From Paraburkholderia aromaticivorans (GTDB lineage: Bacteria; Pseudomonadota; Gammaproteobacteria; Burkholderiales; Burkholderiaceae), in contig NZ_CP051515.1 of assembly GCF_012689525.1 (NCBI RefSeq), positions 1,736,001-1,800,000 on the forward strand: 64,000 nt of DNA, written 5' to 3'. Every line of letters starts with the position of its first letter. The first letter of the stretch is position 1. Shown here piece after piece: positions 52,365 through 62,200 of this stretch. The notes under the pieces were generated by a model. The model ran no database searches. It was given only the letters and a program-made list of their open reading frames with translations, and was not told the origin of the DNA. The position numbers were made by a program, and so were the translations under genes.

Positions 52365-53105
52365 ATGGACCAGTCTCTGCAAGGGAAAGTCGCCATCGTC
52401 ACAGGCGCGGCACGCGGCATCGGCCAGGGTATTGCACTCGCCCTCAGCAAGCGCGGGGCGCGTGTCGCGGTATGGGATCTGAACGTCGAATCCTGGGACA
52501 AGGCGCGCGCCGGCTTCACACCGGCTCACCTGCAACGCGTCGACGTGTCATCGCTTAAGTCAGTGGAAGCGGCATTCGCCGCGACCCTCGAAACGCTTGG
52601 CCAGGTCGACATCCTGGTCAACAACGCAGGCATCAATGGACCAGTAGCGCCATGCTGGGAATATCCAGAAGAAGCGTGGCACAAAGTGATCGCGATCGAT
52701 CTGGACAGTGTGTTCTTCTGCTGCCGCAGCGCCATTCCGCACATGCGCGCGCGGGGCAGTGGCCGTATTGTGAACGTCGCGTCGGTTGCCGGGAAAGAAG
52801 GTGTGCAATTCATTTCGGGCTATTCGGCAGCCAAGGCTGGCGTGATCGCTTTTACCAAAGCGGCCGCGAAGGAACTGGCGCACGACAACGTATTGATCAA
52901 CTGCATCGCACCGGCCATGGTCGAAACGGAACCGTTTGCTGAAATGTCGCCGGAACATATAACGGCGAGTAAAGCCAAGATTCCAATGGGGCGTCTGTTG
53001 CAGATCGAAGAAGTGGGTTCGATGGTCGCCTGGATTGCTGGTCCGCAGTGCAGTTTCACGACCGGCTTTACGTTCGACCTGACCGGCGGAAGGGCGACAT
53101 ATTGA
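52365..53105 (+). CDS. SDR-family oxidoreductase of a sugar or sugar-acid operon
   Basis: A 246-residue classical SDR. Cofactor motif: VAIVTGAARGIGQGIALALS. The ILVNNAGINGPVAPCWEYPE block and the active site VASVAGKEGVQFISGYSAAK (Ser, Tyr-Ser-Ala-Ala-Lys) are intact. The C-terminus ends FTTGFTFDLTGGRATY. The gene follows the broken MFS gene by 12 bp and overlaps the isomerase start by 4 bp, so it sits in a former sugar-acid operon. The likely reaction is oxidation of a sugar, sugar alcohol or aldonate, not further defined by sequence. Confidence 0.87.
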   Translation: MDQSLQGKVAIVTGAARGIGQGIALALSKRGARVAVWDLNVESWDKARAGFTPAHLQRVDVSSLKSVEAAFAATLETLGQVDILVNNAGINGPVAPCWEYPEEAWHKVIAIDLDSVFFCCRSAIPHMRARGSGRIVNVASVAGKEGVQFISGYSAAKAGVIAFTKAAAKELAHDNVLINCIAPAMVETEPFAEMSPEHITASKAKIPMGRLLQIEEVGSMVAWIAGPQCSFTTGFTFDLTGGRATY

Positions 53106-53947
53106 AACCGAACCTAGGCTTGGCGCACCTTACTGCGCTCGAACTCGCGCCGCAGGAGTTCATCAGGCAGGCCGCACGCGCTGGTTTCAGCTCGGTTGGG
53201 TTGCGGCTCAATCCGGCGGCTCCAGACGGCGTCGCGTATCCTTGCCGCGCGGGAAGCGCGGTGCATCTGGTGCTCAATCGTTTGCTCGAAGACGAGCAGA
53301 TCACACTCTACGATGTCGAATTCATTCCCGTCACCCCGGATATCGACGTGACGGCGTACGAGCCTATGTTCGAGGCCGCAGCCGCTCTCGGGGCACGTTG
53401 CGTGACGGTATCCGGCGATGACCCGGATCCCGGCCGGTTGTCCGGTAACCTCGCAAAGCTCGGCGAGCTGGCCGCGTTTTTTGGCTTGCGTGTCGATCTG
53501 GAGTTCATGCGATGGCGTCATGTGGGCACGCTGGCGCAGGGACGTGCGGCGATCGAGCGCGCCGCAAGTTCCAATCTCGCTCTGCTGGTCGACGCGTTGC
53601 ACCTGTCCCGATCGGGTGGCTCCCCGCAGGAGTTGCAGGGACTACCACAAGGCATGGTTCAGGCGGTGCAGCTGTGCGACGCGCCATGTGTCGCCCCCGT
53701 CGGTGACGAAGCAATCATCTTTGAAGCGCGCAACGGCCGCCTGCCGCCTGGCGAGGGTGCTTTGCCTCTGTCCGATCTGCTTCAAGTTCTGAGCGCCGAT
53801 ACCGCGCTCTCGGTCGCGATGCCGTTTCCCACGCTCAGTGCTGAGCAGCGACTTGCACGGGCCTATTCAAGTACGCTCAGCGTGCTGCGCATTGCGGCAG
53901 CTTCAACCGCAGGCATGGCAACGCTGCAGAAGGAGACTATCCGATGA
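53102..53947 (+). CDS. TIM-barrel sugar phosphate isomerase/epimerase-like protein
   Basis: A 281-residue protein of the xylose-isomerase-like TIM-barrel superfamily. The TTG start at 53102 overlaps the SDR stop and has GGAAGGG upstream. Barrel strands are seen as GLAHLTALELAPQEFIRQAA, AGFSSVGLRLNPAAPDG, LYDVEFIPVTPDIDV, GARCVTVSGDDPDPGR, LRVDLEFMRWRHVGTLAQGR (metal-binding Glu) and LALLVDALHLSRSGGSPQEL (metal-binding Asp and His). It would act on a sugar or keto-acid intermediate in the same pathway as the SDR. The next gene starts within its stop codon but is broken. Confidence 0.83.
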   Translation: MKPNLGLAHLTALELAPQEFIRQAARAGFSSVGLRLNPAAPDGVAYPCRAGSAVHLVLNRLLEDEQITLYDVEFIPVTPDIDVTAYEPMFEAAAALGARCVTVSGDDPDPGRLSGNLAKLGELAAFFGLRVDLEFMRWRHVGTLAQGRAAIERAASSNLALLVDALHLSRSGGSPQELQGLPQGMVQAVQLCDAPCVAPVGDEAIIFEARNGRLPPGEGALPLSDLLQVLSADTALSVAMPFPTLSAEQRLARAYSSTLSVLRIAAASTAGMATLQKETIR

Positions 53948-54003
53948 GTATCTTCGACGAAGACAAGATCGAGAGAGTGTGCAAAAGTTGGGGAGACTCC
54001 CAT
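53944..54003 (+). pseudogene. Gene start truncated by an ISKra4-type insertion
   Basis: An ATG overlaps the isomerase stop as ATGA and encodes SIFDEDKIER before the ISKra4-type left end begins at 53972; the frame then stops at 54003. The coupling shows it was the next gene of the operon. Nothing recognisable continues on the far side of the element, so most of the gene is lost and its function cannot be told. Confidence 0.6.
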
Positions 54004-54734
54004 TAGGGCTGCTTGTGCTTGTGCTTGTGCTTGTGCTTGTGCTTGTGCTTGCGGTAGCGGCCCCCGTTTCATGTGGCGTAGGCTGATCAGTCTCGCAACG
54101 CTGGGAGCCAAGCCATGCGGTTGATCGTCGAAGCAAGGTTGGTCGACGGTGAGAGTGATCCGGTCGAGGAGGGCGACGGAGTTCTGACCGTCATTGACCG
54201 CTCTGACCTTAGTCTTGCGGAATTGGGTCTGATTCTCGCGGAAGGGCGGTCGCTGCTGGCAAAGGTACAGTGCTCAGGGAAGTGCTACCGCTGGACAAGG
54301 GCATCTCGTCGAGCGGCATCCGGGATCGGATGCTTGACCTTGGGAAATAGCTCGACGCTGATAGAGAGCTTGACATCGCGCACCTGCCTCCGCCTGTTTC
54401 AGACGAACAGCTTCGCGAATGCAGTCATGTCGCGGCCGTGAGCGTCGACTCGGCCTGGCTACGCAATTGCGACCCCGGGAGAGACCCCGGCCGCCACGTG
54501 GACATCGTCGCCGGACGGGCGACGTTCACCGACGGTCCCCCAAAACTGTACGCGTATGTGCACAAGGAAGTGGCGTCGGCTGTAGCGCGACTTAATTGGC
54601 GACTCGGGCTGCGGCGAATGCACGTGCCAGCGTCAACAAGCGTGCTCTGGTCAAAGGACGGCACAGACCGTGCAATCATGCCGTGAGCCATGGACTCCTG
54701 AGAAATCGACCTCCCCGACTTTTGCACGCTCTCT
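53972..54734. mobile_element. Decayed ISKra4-family element, 763 bp, inverted repeats preserved
   Basis: Terminal repeats AGAGAGTGTGCAAAAGTTGG (from 53972) and AGAGAGCGTGCAAAAGTCGG (reverse complement, ending 54734) match at 22 of 24 positions when extended to GGAG. Inside are two transposase pieces: MRLIVEARLVDGESDPVEEG with LAEGRSLLAKVQ (54115-54280) and DSAWLRNCDPGRDPGRHVDI then VAGRATFTDGPPKLYAYVHK (54440-54570). These resemble ISKra4-family transposase parts joined by deletions. A hexanucleotide repeat lies at 54011-54052. It could move only with an external transposase. Confidence 0.75.
54011..54052 (+). repeat. Hexanucleotide tandem repeat GCTTGT x6 plus GCTTGC
   Basis: Six perfect GCTTGT units are followed by one variant, inside the left part of the ISKra4 remnant. 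Such a tract is slippage-prone. It is not in a functional gene. Confidence 0.9.
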
Positions 54735-55249
54735 GTAATTTGGAAATCGACACAAATTCACTCTGTTTCATTTGACGATGCGATTTTCATTACGCGCTGG
54801 ACAGATTATTGAGTAGAACGATTTCGTTTGAATCGCATTCCTTTTCGTATTCATCTTAATATTGAATTTTGCTGTTCCGTAGACCATACTGATTCCTACA
54901 AAAACGATCGGCGCAATCCACGTTCCCGGCTTTTTAAAAAATTTCCAAACAATGTGATGTGCCACTGTGAGCGGCGCGGTCAGGCCGCCACATGTGATTT
55001 CCGTTCGCCATAAAAGACGCATTCAGCGCGCTTCCGCTTTAAAGGACAATTCATTTTTCATTGATGAAATAATGAATATGTTTTTACATATTTATTAAAA
55101 CTGAATTGCGGATTTGATTTATAAAAACAGGATGAGTTTAATTTTTTATTAATTTCAATCTGATTTTTTTGTTTAAATCATCTGATTAAGCCATGGCGGT
55201 AAATTGCCAGGGTGAGGGCTGCGCGCATTCCAACTTCGGAGACAACATC
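54735..55249. other. AT-rich intergenic region before the repeat-protein/RHS locus
   Basis: About 515 bp of markedly AT-rich sequence, especially 55040-55190 where runs of A and T dominate, in an otherwise GC-rich window. No gene is seen. It must carry the promoter of the gene at 55250 and is a likely target for an H-NS/MvaT-like silencer. It suggests horizontal acquisition of the locus. Confidence 0.6.
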
Positions 55250-56122
55250 ATGCCGTTGCAGGTCAAGAGTGCCAAAATCCAACCGGGTACCACGACGACG
55301 TTCGAGTTCGACGACCAGATCACGCAACGCATGATCGGCATGTCGGCATTTTCACTGAGCTATGGCAATACGGATCACCATCTGCAGACCGTCATGGTGT
55401 CGCTGAACGCGAATCACGCGGGTAAGACGCTCTCCATCACGGCGAACGCGATGATGATCGACGCGGGTGGGCACAACCTCGATCCCGCTGCGTCATCCGT
55501 CACGGTGGTCGCGCTCGCGTGGGTCGGCGTCGACGATTCGAACCTGAAACTGGGCAACGTCGCCGGTATCAGCAATGGCGGAACAAGCTCGCCCATCGCG
55601 ATTCCCGGCACGGACCCGAATGTTCTGCAAGCCGCACTAACCGGCTTTTCCCTCTCCTACGGTGCCACTGATCATCACATGGAAGCAGCGAACGCTTCCG
55701 TGGGCACGGAAGTGAGCGGCAACGCCGCGACGGTCAAAGGGACGGTCTACATGCGTGACGACTCGGGCAACGCGAACGTTCCGGGCACCGTGGATGCCGG
55801 CCTCGTGGCCAACTGCGATCCGTCGCTCGGTAGCTTCGTGCGCAGCGTCGACATGGTGCAGCAATCCTCGAAGAAACTCACTTTCTCCCAGCCGTATGCA
55901 ACCTACACGCCATTTCTGAACAGCTTTCAGGTGCAGTACGGCGTCGACTCGGACCATCACGTGAAAACCTTCACCGTGGTTCTCAATGCGACCGGTGGGG
56001 GCGGCGCCGTGGCCGACGTCTCGGGTGGGGTGACGCTGATCGACGACTCCGGACACTCTCAGAACAACGCGGTGAGCCACGTCAGCGGCTTCGTTGTGGG
56101 CGCGGGCAAGGTGTCTTCCTGA
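55250..56122 (+). CDS. Three-module SYG-x-TDHH repeat protein, unknown function
   Basis: A 290-residue protein from the ATG at 55250, where GGAG lies 11 bases upstream; an upstream in-frame ATG at 55193 lacks a ribosome site. It consists of three similar modules of about 95 residues. Each has a motif of aromatic-S/Q-x-S/Q-Y-G-x(1-2)-T/S-D-H-H (SLSYGNTDHH at 35-44, SLSYGATDHH at 134-143, QVQYGVDSDHH at 227-237) and, about 25-30 residues later, an Asp-rich turn (MIDAGGHN, MRDDSGNAN, LIDDSGHS). Composition is beta-rich with no signal peptide or membrane segment. I do not recognise a family. It precedes a giant RHS protein by 127 bp, so it may be its partner, carrier or structural component. Confidence 0.72.
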   Translation: MPLQVKSAKIQPGTTTTFEFDDQITQRMIGMSAFSLSYGNTDHHLQTVMVSLNANHAGKTLSITANAMMIDAGGHNLDPAASSVTVVALAWVGVDDSNLKLGNVAGISNGGTSSPIAIPGTDPNVLQAALTGFSLSYGATDHHMEAANASVGTEVSGNAATVKGTVYMRDDSGNANVPGTVDAGLVANCDPSLGSFVRSVDMVQQSSKKLTFSQPYATYTPFLNSFQVQYGVDSDHHVKTFTVVLNATGGGGAVADVSGGVTLIDDSGHSQNNAVSHVSGFVVGAGKVSS

Positions 56123-56249
56123 GCGGTTGATTCGTCCGCGCCATGCCAGGTGACGCGGACGGTGTGCCTTCTTACACCCGCACGTCCAAACCGCCCACGC
56201 GAGCCGTAGGCGGCGGCGCGCTTGCGCGATCTTTCCGGAGCCGGCCGTC

Positions 56250-59200
56250 ATGTCTGATTCCTCGATCCCCAGCATTCGTACGTTTCAGATGGACGCAAGC
56301 ACGGTTGGCGTGCTCAAGAGCAGCGTCAATCTGTTTCGTGGCGACGTCAACCTCACCCAGGCACTGTTTTCAATGCCGGGGCGCACGGGCAAAGACGGCC
56401 TTCAAATCGATCTGTCGATCCAATACGAAAGCAACATCAACCAGCAGGCGATGACGTGGAATCGCGATCGTCCGACGGGCCTGCTGGGGATGGGCTGGCG
56501 GCTGCCCTTGTCGGTGATCGTGCTGGACGCCAGCGCCGCGCCGACGCCCGGTGATGCGAGCTATTCGATCAACCTGGCGGGCGTGTCGAGCAAACTGGTG
56601 CGGGAGCCGCACAACCCGTTGCTGTTCTCGATGGAGGGCGCGCTGGCGAAGTTGCTGGTCAACGGTGGCCCGGTTCCGGCCGATGTGCGCCGCCAGTTCG
56701 TGCAGCGCGGCCTGCCGTTGTCGGCGACCGCGAAGGTCGTCGAGACTGCGGGCCAGTGGCGGATCGACGACGATACGCACCAGCAGCAATTCGTCCTGGC
56801 GTTGGATAAGACGACGCTCGTTGCCCGCGACGGCGGCGAGTCGTACCAGCTGGTCGGCTACAAGTTCTGGAAGGTGCTGTACTACCCGCGCTACGAGCGC
56901 TGGGCCGTCACCAACGAGACGGGTCAGTCGATGTCGTTCGGCGGCGGGGTCCAGCAAACTGCCCAGACATACAACGTCAGCGCCGGCAACAGTATCGAAT
57001 GGGGCGTGCAGTGGGTCGACGACGATGGTTTCGCGCTGTGGCGCGGCAACAGCGCCGTGACACGCAAGCAGCAGCAATACGCGCGGGCCTGGCATCTGCA
57101 GCGCGCGTATAGCCGCTTCGGCGAATATGTCGAGTACGGCTACAACGGCTTCGACCGCGATAGCAGCGGATTGTTGACGCACGGCGCCGAACAGCAGGTC
57201 GGCGCGGGCGGCAAGCCGTACACGAAGGCCTGTTATCCGACCAAGGTCACCGACGTGTTCGGGCGCACCGCGACGTTCGTCTATCAACCGAAGCTCTGGA
57301 GCAACGCGACGCCGCAGAGCCCGCGCGAATACGCCGATCCGCACAAGGCGGTACCGGACACCACGCCGAACGGTTTCCAGGACTGCTACGAGACACAGTT
57401 TCTGAGCGCGATCGACATGGCCCATGCCGATGGCTCGGTGCTGTTCACGCTGAAGTTCGTCTACGACCCGAGCCCGTCGAGCGCGAATGCAAAGGCGGTG
57501 GCGAATGTCGCGGGTGCGTCGGGCGATACCTGCAAGCGCTTGCTCACCGGCTTCGCGCTGTTCAATCCGGCAGAACAAAGCCTGCCTGGCTTCCGTTACG
57601 AGTACCACCTCGACACCGGCAAACCTGGCAATCTCGGTGCATTGAGCCGCGTCGTCTATCCCACAGGCGGCAGCGCGAGCTATGCGTACGACCACGTCGA
57701 TTTGCCGATTTGCGAGCGAGCGCTGACGTTGTCGGCGCCCAAGCCATTGCCGGAGCAATCGATAGCGCGGGTGTGGTTCGGTCCCGACTACGCGGTCGCG
57801 ATGTGGAACAACAGCGCGACAGAACAATTGTCCTTGCAGATCCTCACCTGGAATGGTCAATGGAACGCCTGGCAGCCGAACCCGGCGACGGCGCTGCTCG
57901 TCGACGGCAAGGGCGGCACGGATCTGTCGACGGTCTCGGTGCTCGCCTCCGATGATTTCGTCGCGATCACCTACCGCACGAGCACCGACACCAACCTGCA
58001 TCTGTTCCGCAAGGATCCGGCGCGCCGCGCTCAGTGGGTGGCCGCGGATGTGCCGGGCGGCGGCCAGGGCGGCTGCAACGACCCGAGCTGGAAATGGCCG
58101 CTTGCCAACGGACACGTGCTGACGCATGCCGGCCGTAATTTCGTGCTCGTCTCGCAGATGAGCACGTCGGCCCAGCAGGGAAGCTACGACGTTTTCACGT
58201 GGAATTGGCCATCGCAGAACTGGGCGCATACCACGCAGAAAACGAAGTCTTATGTGTGGTTCGCGGTTGGCCGCGAGTATGTCGCGACGCTCGATATGCA
58301 ATCGAAGGTCAGCCTGTCGTATGTGAGCCCGACGGGCGTCTGGGAGCAGGGCGGCACGGCTTCACTCGGCTTTTCGCTGAACAATACGACTTCAATTGCG
58401 CTGACCTCTGATGTCTCGCTGCTGGCTGTGTCGCATCTGACTTCGGGCGGGGAAGGGAGCGGGCAGCAGAAATACGATGTTTTCGTGATGCAGTGGAACA
58501 GCGCGTACCGCATCGCGAGCCCGGCGAAGTTCTCCTTCGTCGACAAGTTCGACAACCGGCACCCTACCAGTTGGGCGCCGTCGAGCATCGGCAATACGAT
58601 GATCGCGGCGGCCGGCAACCTGATCCGCTTCGACGGCGGCGCGTGGCTGGCGAACAGCAAACTCAAGCCGGACAGTGGTGTGATCGTCGGCCAGCAGCGG
58701 TATGCGTATGGGCCGGATTACGCCACGCTGATTCACGTCGGCAATGGTTCGCCCAAGGCGCGACTGCTCGGCTACGACGCGAACACCGCCAGCGCGAGCT
58801 GGGCCGATGCGCCGGCCTCGATCGACGGCCTGAGCGTGCCGCCGAGCAACCAGGAGACCGCGAACTGGGCAAGCGGCGGTAATCCAGATTATTTGAGCGT
58901 CGGCACGAAGCTCTTTTTCCGCGGCGTGGCGACCAACTGGTCGCACGCGGTGACGCAGAGCATCGGCGATATCCAGACGCTGATCAACGAGGCGGCTGGC
59001 GGCGGCAACCGTTACCAGTTGAATGCGGCGTCGGTGATCAACGAGGGTCCGGCGTTTATCGCCTGCGCGGCCTACGACACGCAGAATCCGAGCGGCCATG
59101 CAACGGCGGCGTCGGCGCTGGTGCTGCGCAACGGCGGGGTGGCCGGCGCGGCGCAAATGATCGAGGGCGAGCAGATGTGGACTGCGCAGGAGCGTGACGT

Positions 59201-62200
59201 GCCGGGGCAGGGCACGTACCCTGGCGGGTCGTCGGCGTTCTTCACATATACGAGGAACGCCAGCAATCTGGATGGCGCCACCCAGGTCTTCCTGCACCGC
59301 TACGCGGGCAGTGCAGTGCTCGGGCCGATCAAGGATTGGCCGGTCGCCAGCATCACGATCGACGACGGCCTCTCGGAAAGCTCGACCACCCGTTACGTGC
59401 AGAACACCGCGACTGCCGCGTGCGACGCGAGCGGCGAAGTCATCAAATACTTCGAGAGTACAGTCTATCCGGGCGGCAGCAAAGAGGCGCCAGTCAACGG
59501 GTCGGTGTCGAGTTACTACCTGAACGGCAATCAGATCGACGCGTCCGACGACTACTACAACATGCTGGATGGTCTGCTGCACAGCGTGGTGACGCGCGAT
59601 GCAGCGGGCGCGACATTGACGAGCGTCGAGAATATCTGGCACGCGTATGTGAAGCGCGCCGGCCACCCGACTGATCCGGAGGCCGCGCCGATCCAGCTCT
59701 ATGGCGCGTATGTCGTGCAGACCGAGCAGCAGTCGATCAGCGATGGTGTCGCGTCGGTGCAAACGACGCTCTATACACCGAACCGGCTGCGCTTCACCTA
59801 CACGGGCCAGCCCGCGAGCGTCACGCGCACGGCGATGAACGGCGCGGGTGAACTCGAAACAGACGTGCAAAGCAATGTGTATGCATGCGAGGTCAATGCG
59901 GTTAGCCGCGCGTTGAACGATGTGAGCAGCATCGTGGCAAAAACGTCGACCAATGCCGGTATCGCGACGTCTGCCAGCGTGACTGCGCTGAGCGGCTGGC
60001 CGACCTTGTGGGGCGACGACGTGCTGACACCTGCCGAGGAAGCCGACTTCAGCTGGACCGGCGGCCCCGAAGCGTTCCCGTTTTCGTCTTATGCGCCGGG
60101 CGAGACGCCCGCAAACTGGACATGCACGACGCGCAACCAGAAGCGCGCCGCGAACGGCGCAGTCTTGCAGAAGGCGGACGGCACAGGCACGGTGTGTTCG
60201 ACTCTGTTCGGCACGACGCTCGGCTTGCCGGTTGCGTTGATCAAAGGCGCGACACTCGCCGAATGTGCATGGAGCGGCTTTCAGCCGTACGAAGACACGA
60301 CAGGTTGGAGCTTCACCGACACGACGTTCGACACCGCCAACGCATGGCTCGGCACCCGCAGTCTGAGTCTGTCGAAAGGCGCGAGCGCTGCGACGACGGT
60401 AGCGCCTGCCGCTGGCCGAAGCCGCTATCTGCTGGCGATGCGTTATCAGACGCCCAGCGGTTATGACGCCGATGGCTCGGGTATCGAAATCGCTTGCGGA
60501 CCGCACAAAAGCCACGTCGCTTTCGGCGACACCCAAGGGCAATGGCAATACGTGAGCACGGCGCTTGCGGTGGCCGCCGGCACGAGCAGCATCGGGCTGC
60601 GGCTTGGCAACGTCGGTAGCGGCCAGGTGCTGGTGGACAGTGTGCTGCTTGCGCCGTTCGGCACGGATGTCACGATTCAAAGCTGGCACGCGGACACGCG
60701 CCTGTTGCGCGCGACCGTGAACGCCGACGGCAACGCCAATTTCACGCTCTATGACAGGTACAACCGGCCGCTTGGCGCCGTCGGCGGCGATGGCCAGGTG
60801 CAGGAATTGAGCATGCGCTGTCTGTCGCGTCAGGTCTCGGTTGGCGACTCGTTCAACGATGCCAGTCCCAATTCGGAACTGACCTTGCACATGACGCATG
60901 GCGGTCGCGCGGAAACCTTCCTCGACGGTGCGCAGTGGCGCACACGCTGGCAGCCGGACGACCCGGGCCTGTGGGCAACGGCTGACGGCATCCTGAGCAA
61001 ATCCCGCAATGCGCCCAGCACGCTCGTCTGGCAGGGCGCAAGGGAGGCCACCGCAGCCGTCGCGTTTTACATCGAGATCGTGCCGGCCGCCGCGCCGGGA
61101 AGCGGTACGCTCGCCTTCCAGTTCGGCGCGGGCGAGTCCATTGGCTGGACGCCGGGCGCTGGCTGGCAGTGGCGCGCGGCGAACGGGTCGACGGTGCAGG
61201 CTGCGCTGGCGAACCCGCCGCGGCTGGCGACGCAATGGCTGCTTGCCATGGTGCCGGGCGCGGTGCTGTTCTTCGGCAACGGGCAGTTGCTGTTCAGTCA
61301 CGAAGGCAAGGCGACGCCGGCGCAAGGGCTGTCGTTCGCCACGGGACCGAACGCGTTGCAGATCATCAATCTGATCACGGGCGCCGATCCGCGCATTGGC
61401 CAGTCCTATACCGACGGTGCCGGCCGCCGGCGCCAGGTGCATCAACTGCATGGCGCCGACAGCCGCGTGATGGAGGTCGTCTACGACGCACTCGACCGGC
61501 AGATAGCGCACACGCGGGTCGCGCCCGGCAAGTTCGGCAAAGGCGCGGCGTTCGCGCCGCTGCAATATCGTTCGAGCTTCGTCGACGTTCCGGCCTTCCT
61601 CGCCGCGCTGCAAAACAGCTGCGCGATGCAAGGCGATGTCGCGGCGTATTACGCCGGGCAGGATGACGGCCCCGTCAAGCGTTCGAACGACGAGAACTAT
61701 CCGTACAACGGACAGCGCTACGGCGGCACGGCGCTCGACCGGGTGGTGGAAAGCGGTAAGCCCGGGCGGAAATTGTCGATCCACGACGTCAACACCATCC
61801 AGCCTGCCGATCGCAAAACCACCCGCACCGCTTATACGGCGAGCGAGGCAAACGATCCCGTCGAAGCAGGCAAGTACTTCGCGACCCGGACCACCACGCC
61901 AAGTGGTTATCAGGGACGCCAGTTCGTCGACGTTGCCAATCGCGCCGTGGCCGTTGTGCAACTCGGAGCCGACGGCGGCCACGCGGGTCAGACCTCGGTG
62001 AGCCCGAGCTACAACGCCAGCGCGGGCGCGGCGGGGATCCTCGGCACGATGAAATTGCCGAACGCTTTTGCGAAGGGACCGCATGCCGACCCGGACGCCT
62101 TCGTGCGCACGACCTTGCTGAATCCGTTGGGTCAGGCAACCGCCTATAGCGATCCGGACACGGGCAGCACCGCGTATCTGTTCGACGGCAAAGGTCAGTT

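Noticed and set aside
54011..54052. Tandem repeat considered as a CRISPR-like or coding repeat
   Set aside because: Units are only 6 bp with no spacers, inside a dead IS; it is a simple microsatellite.
53863..54136. Leftward frames encoding poly Gln-Ala or Ser-Thr over the hexanucleotide repeat
   Set aside because: They arise purely from the microsatellite and overlap the isomerase gene; no ribosome site.
56370..58301. 643-residue antisense open frame in the N-terminal part of the RHS gene
   Set aside because: Same mirror effect; no ribosome site or recognisable domain, and the sense frame has family motifs.
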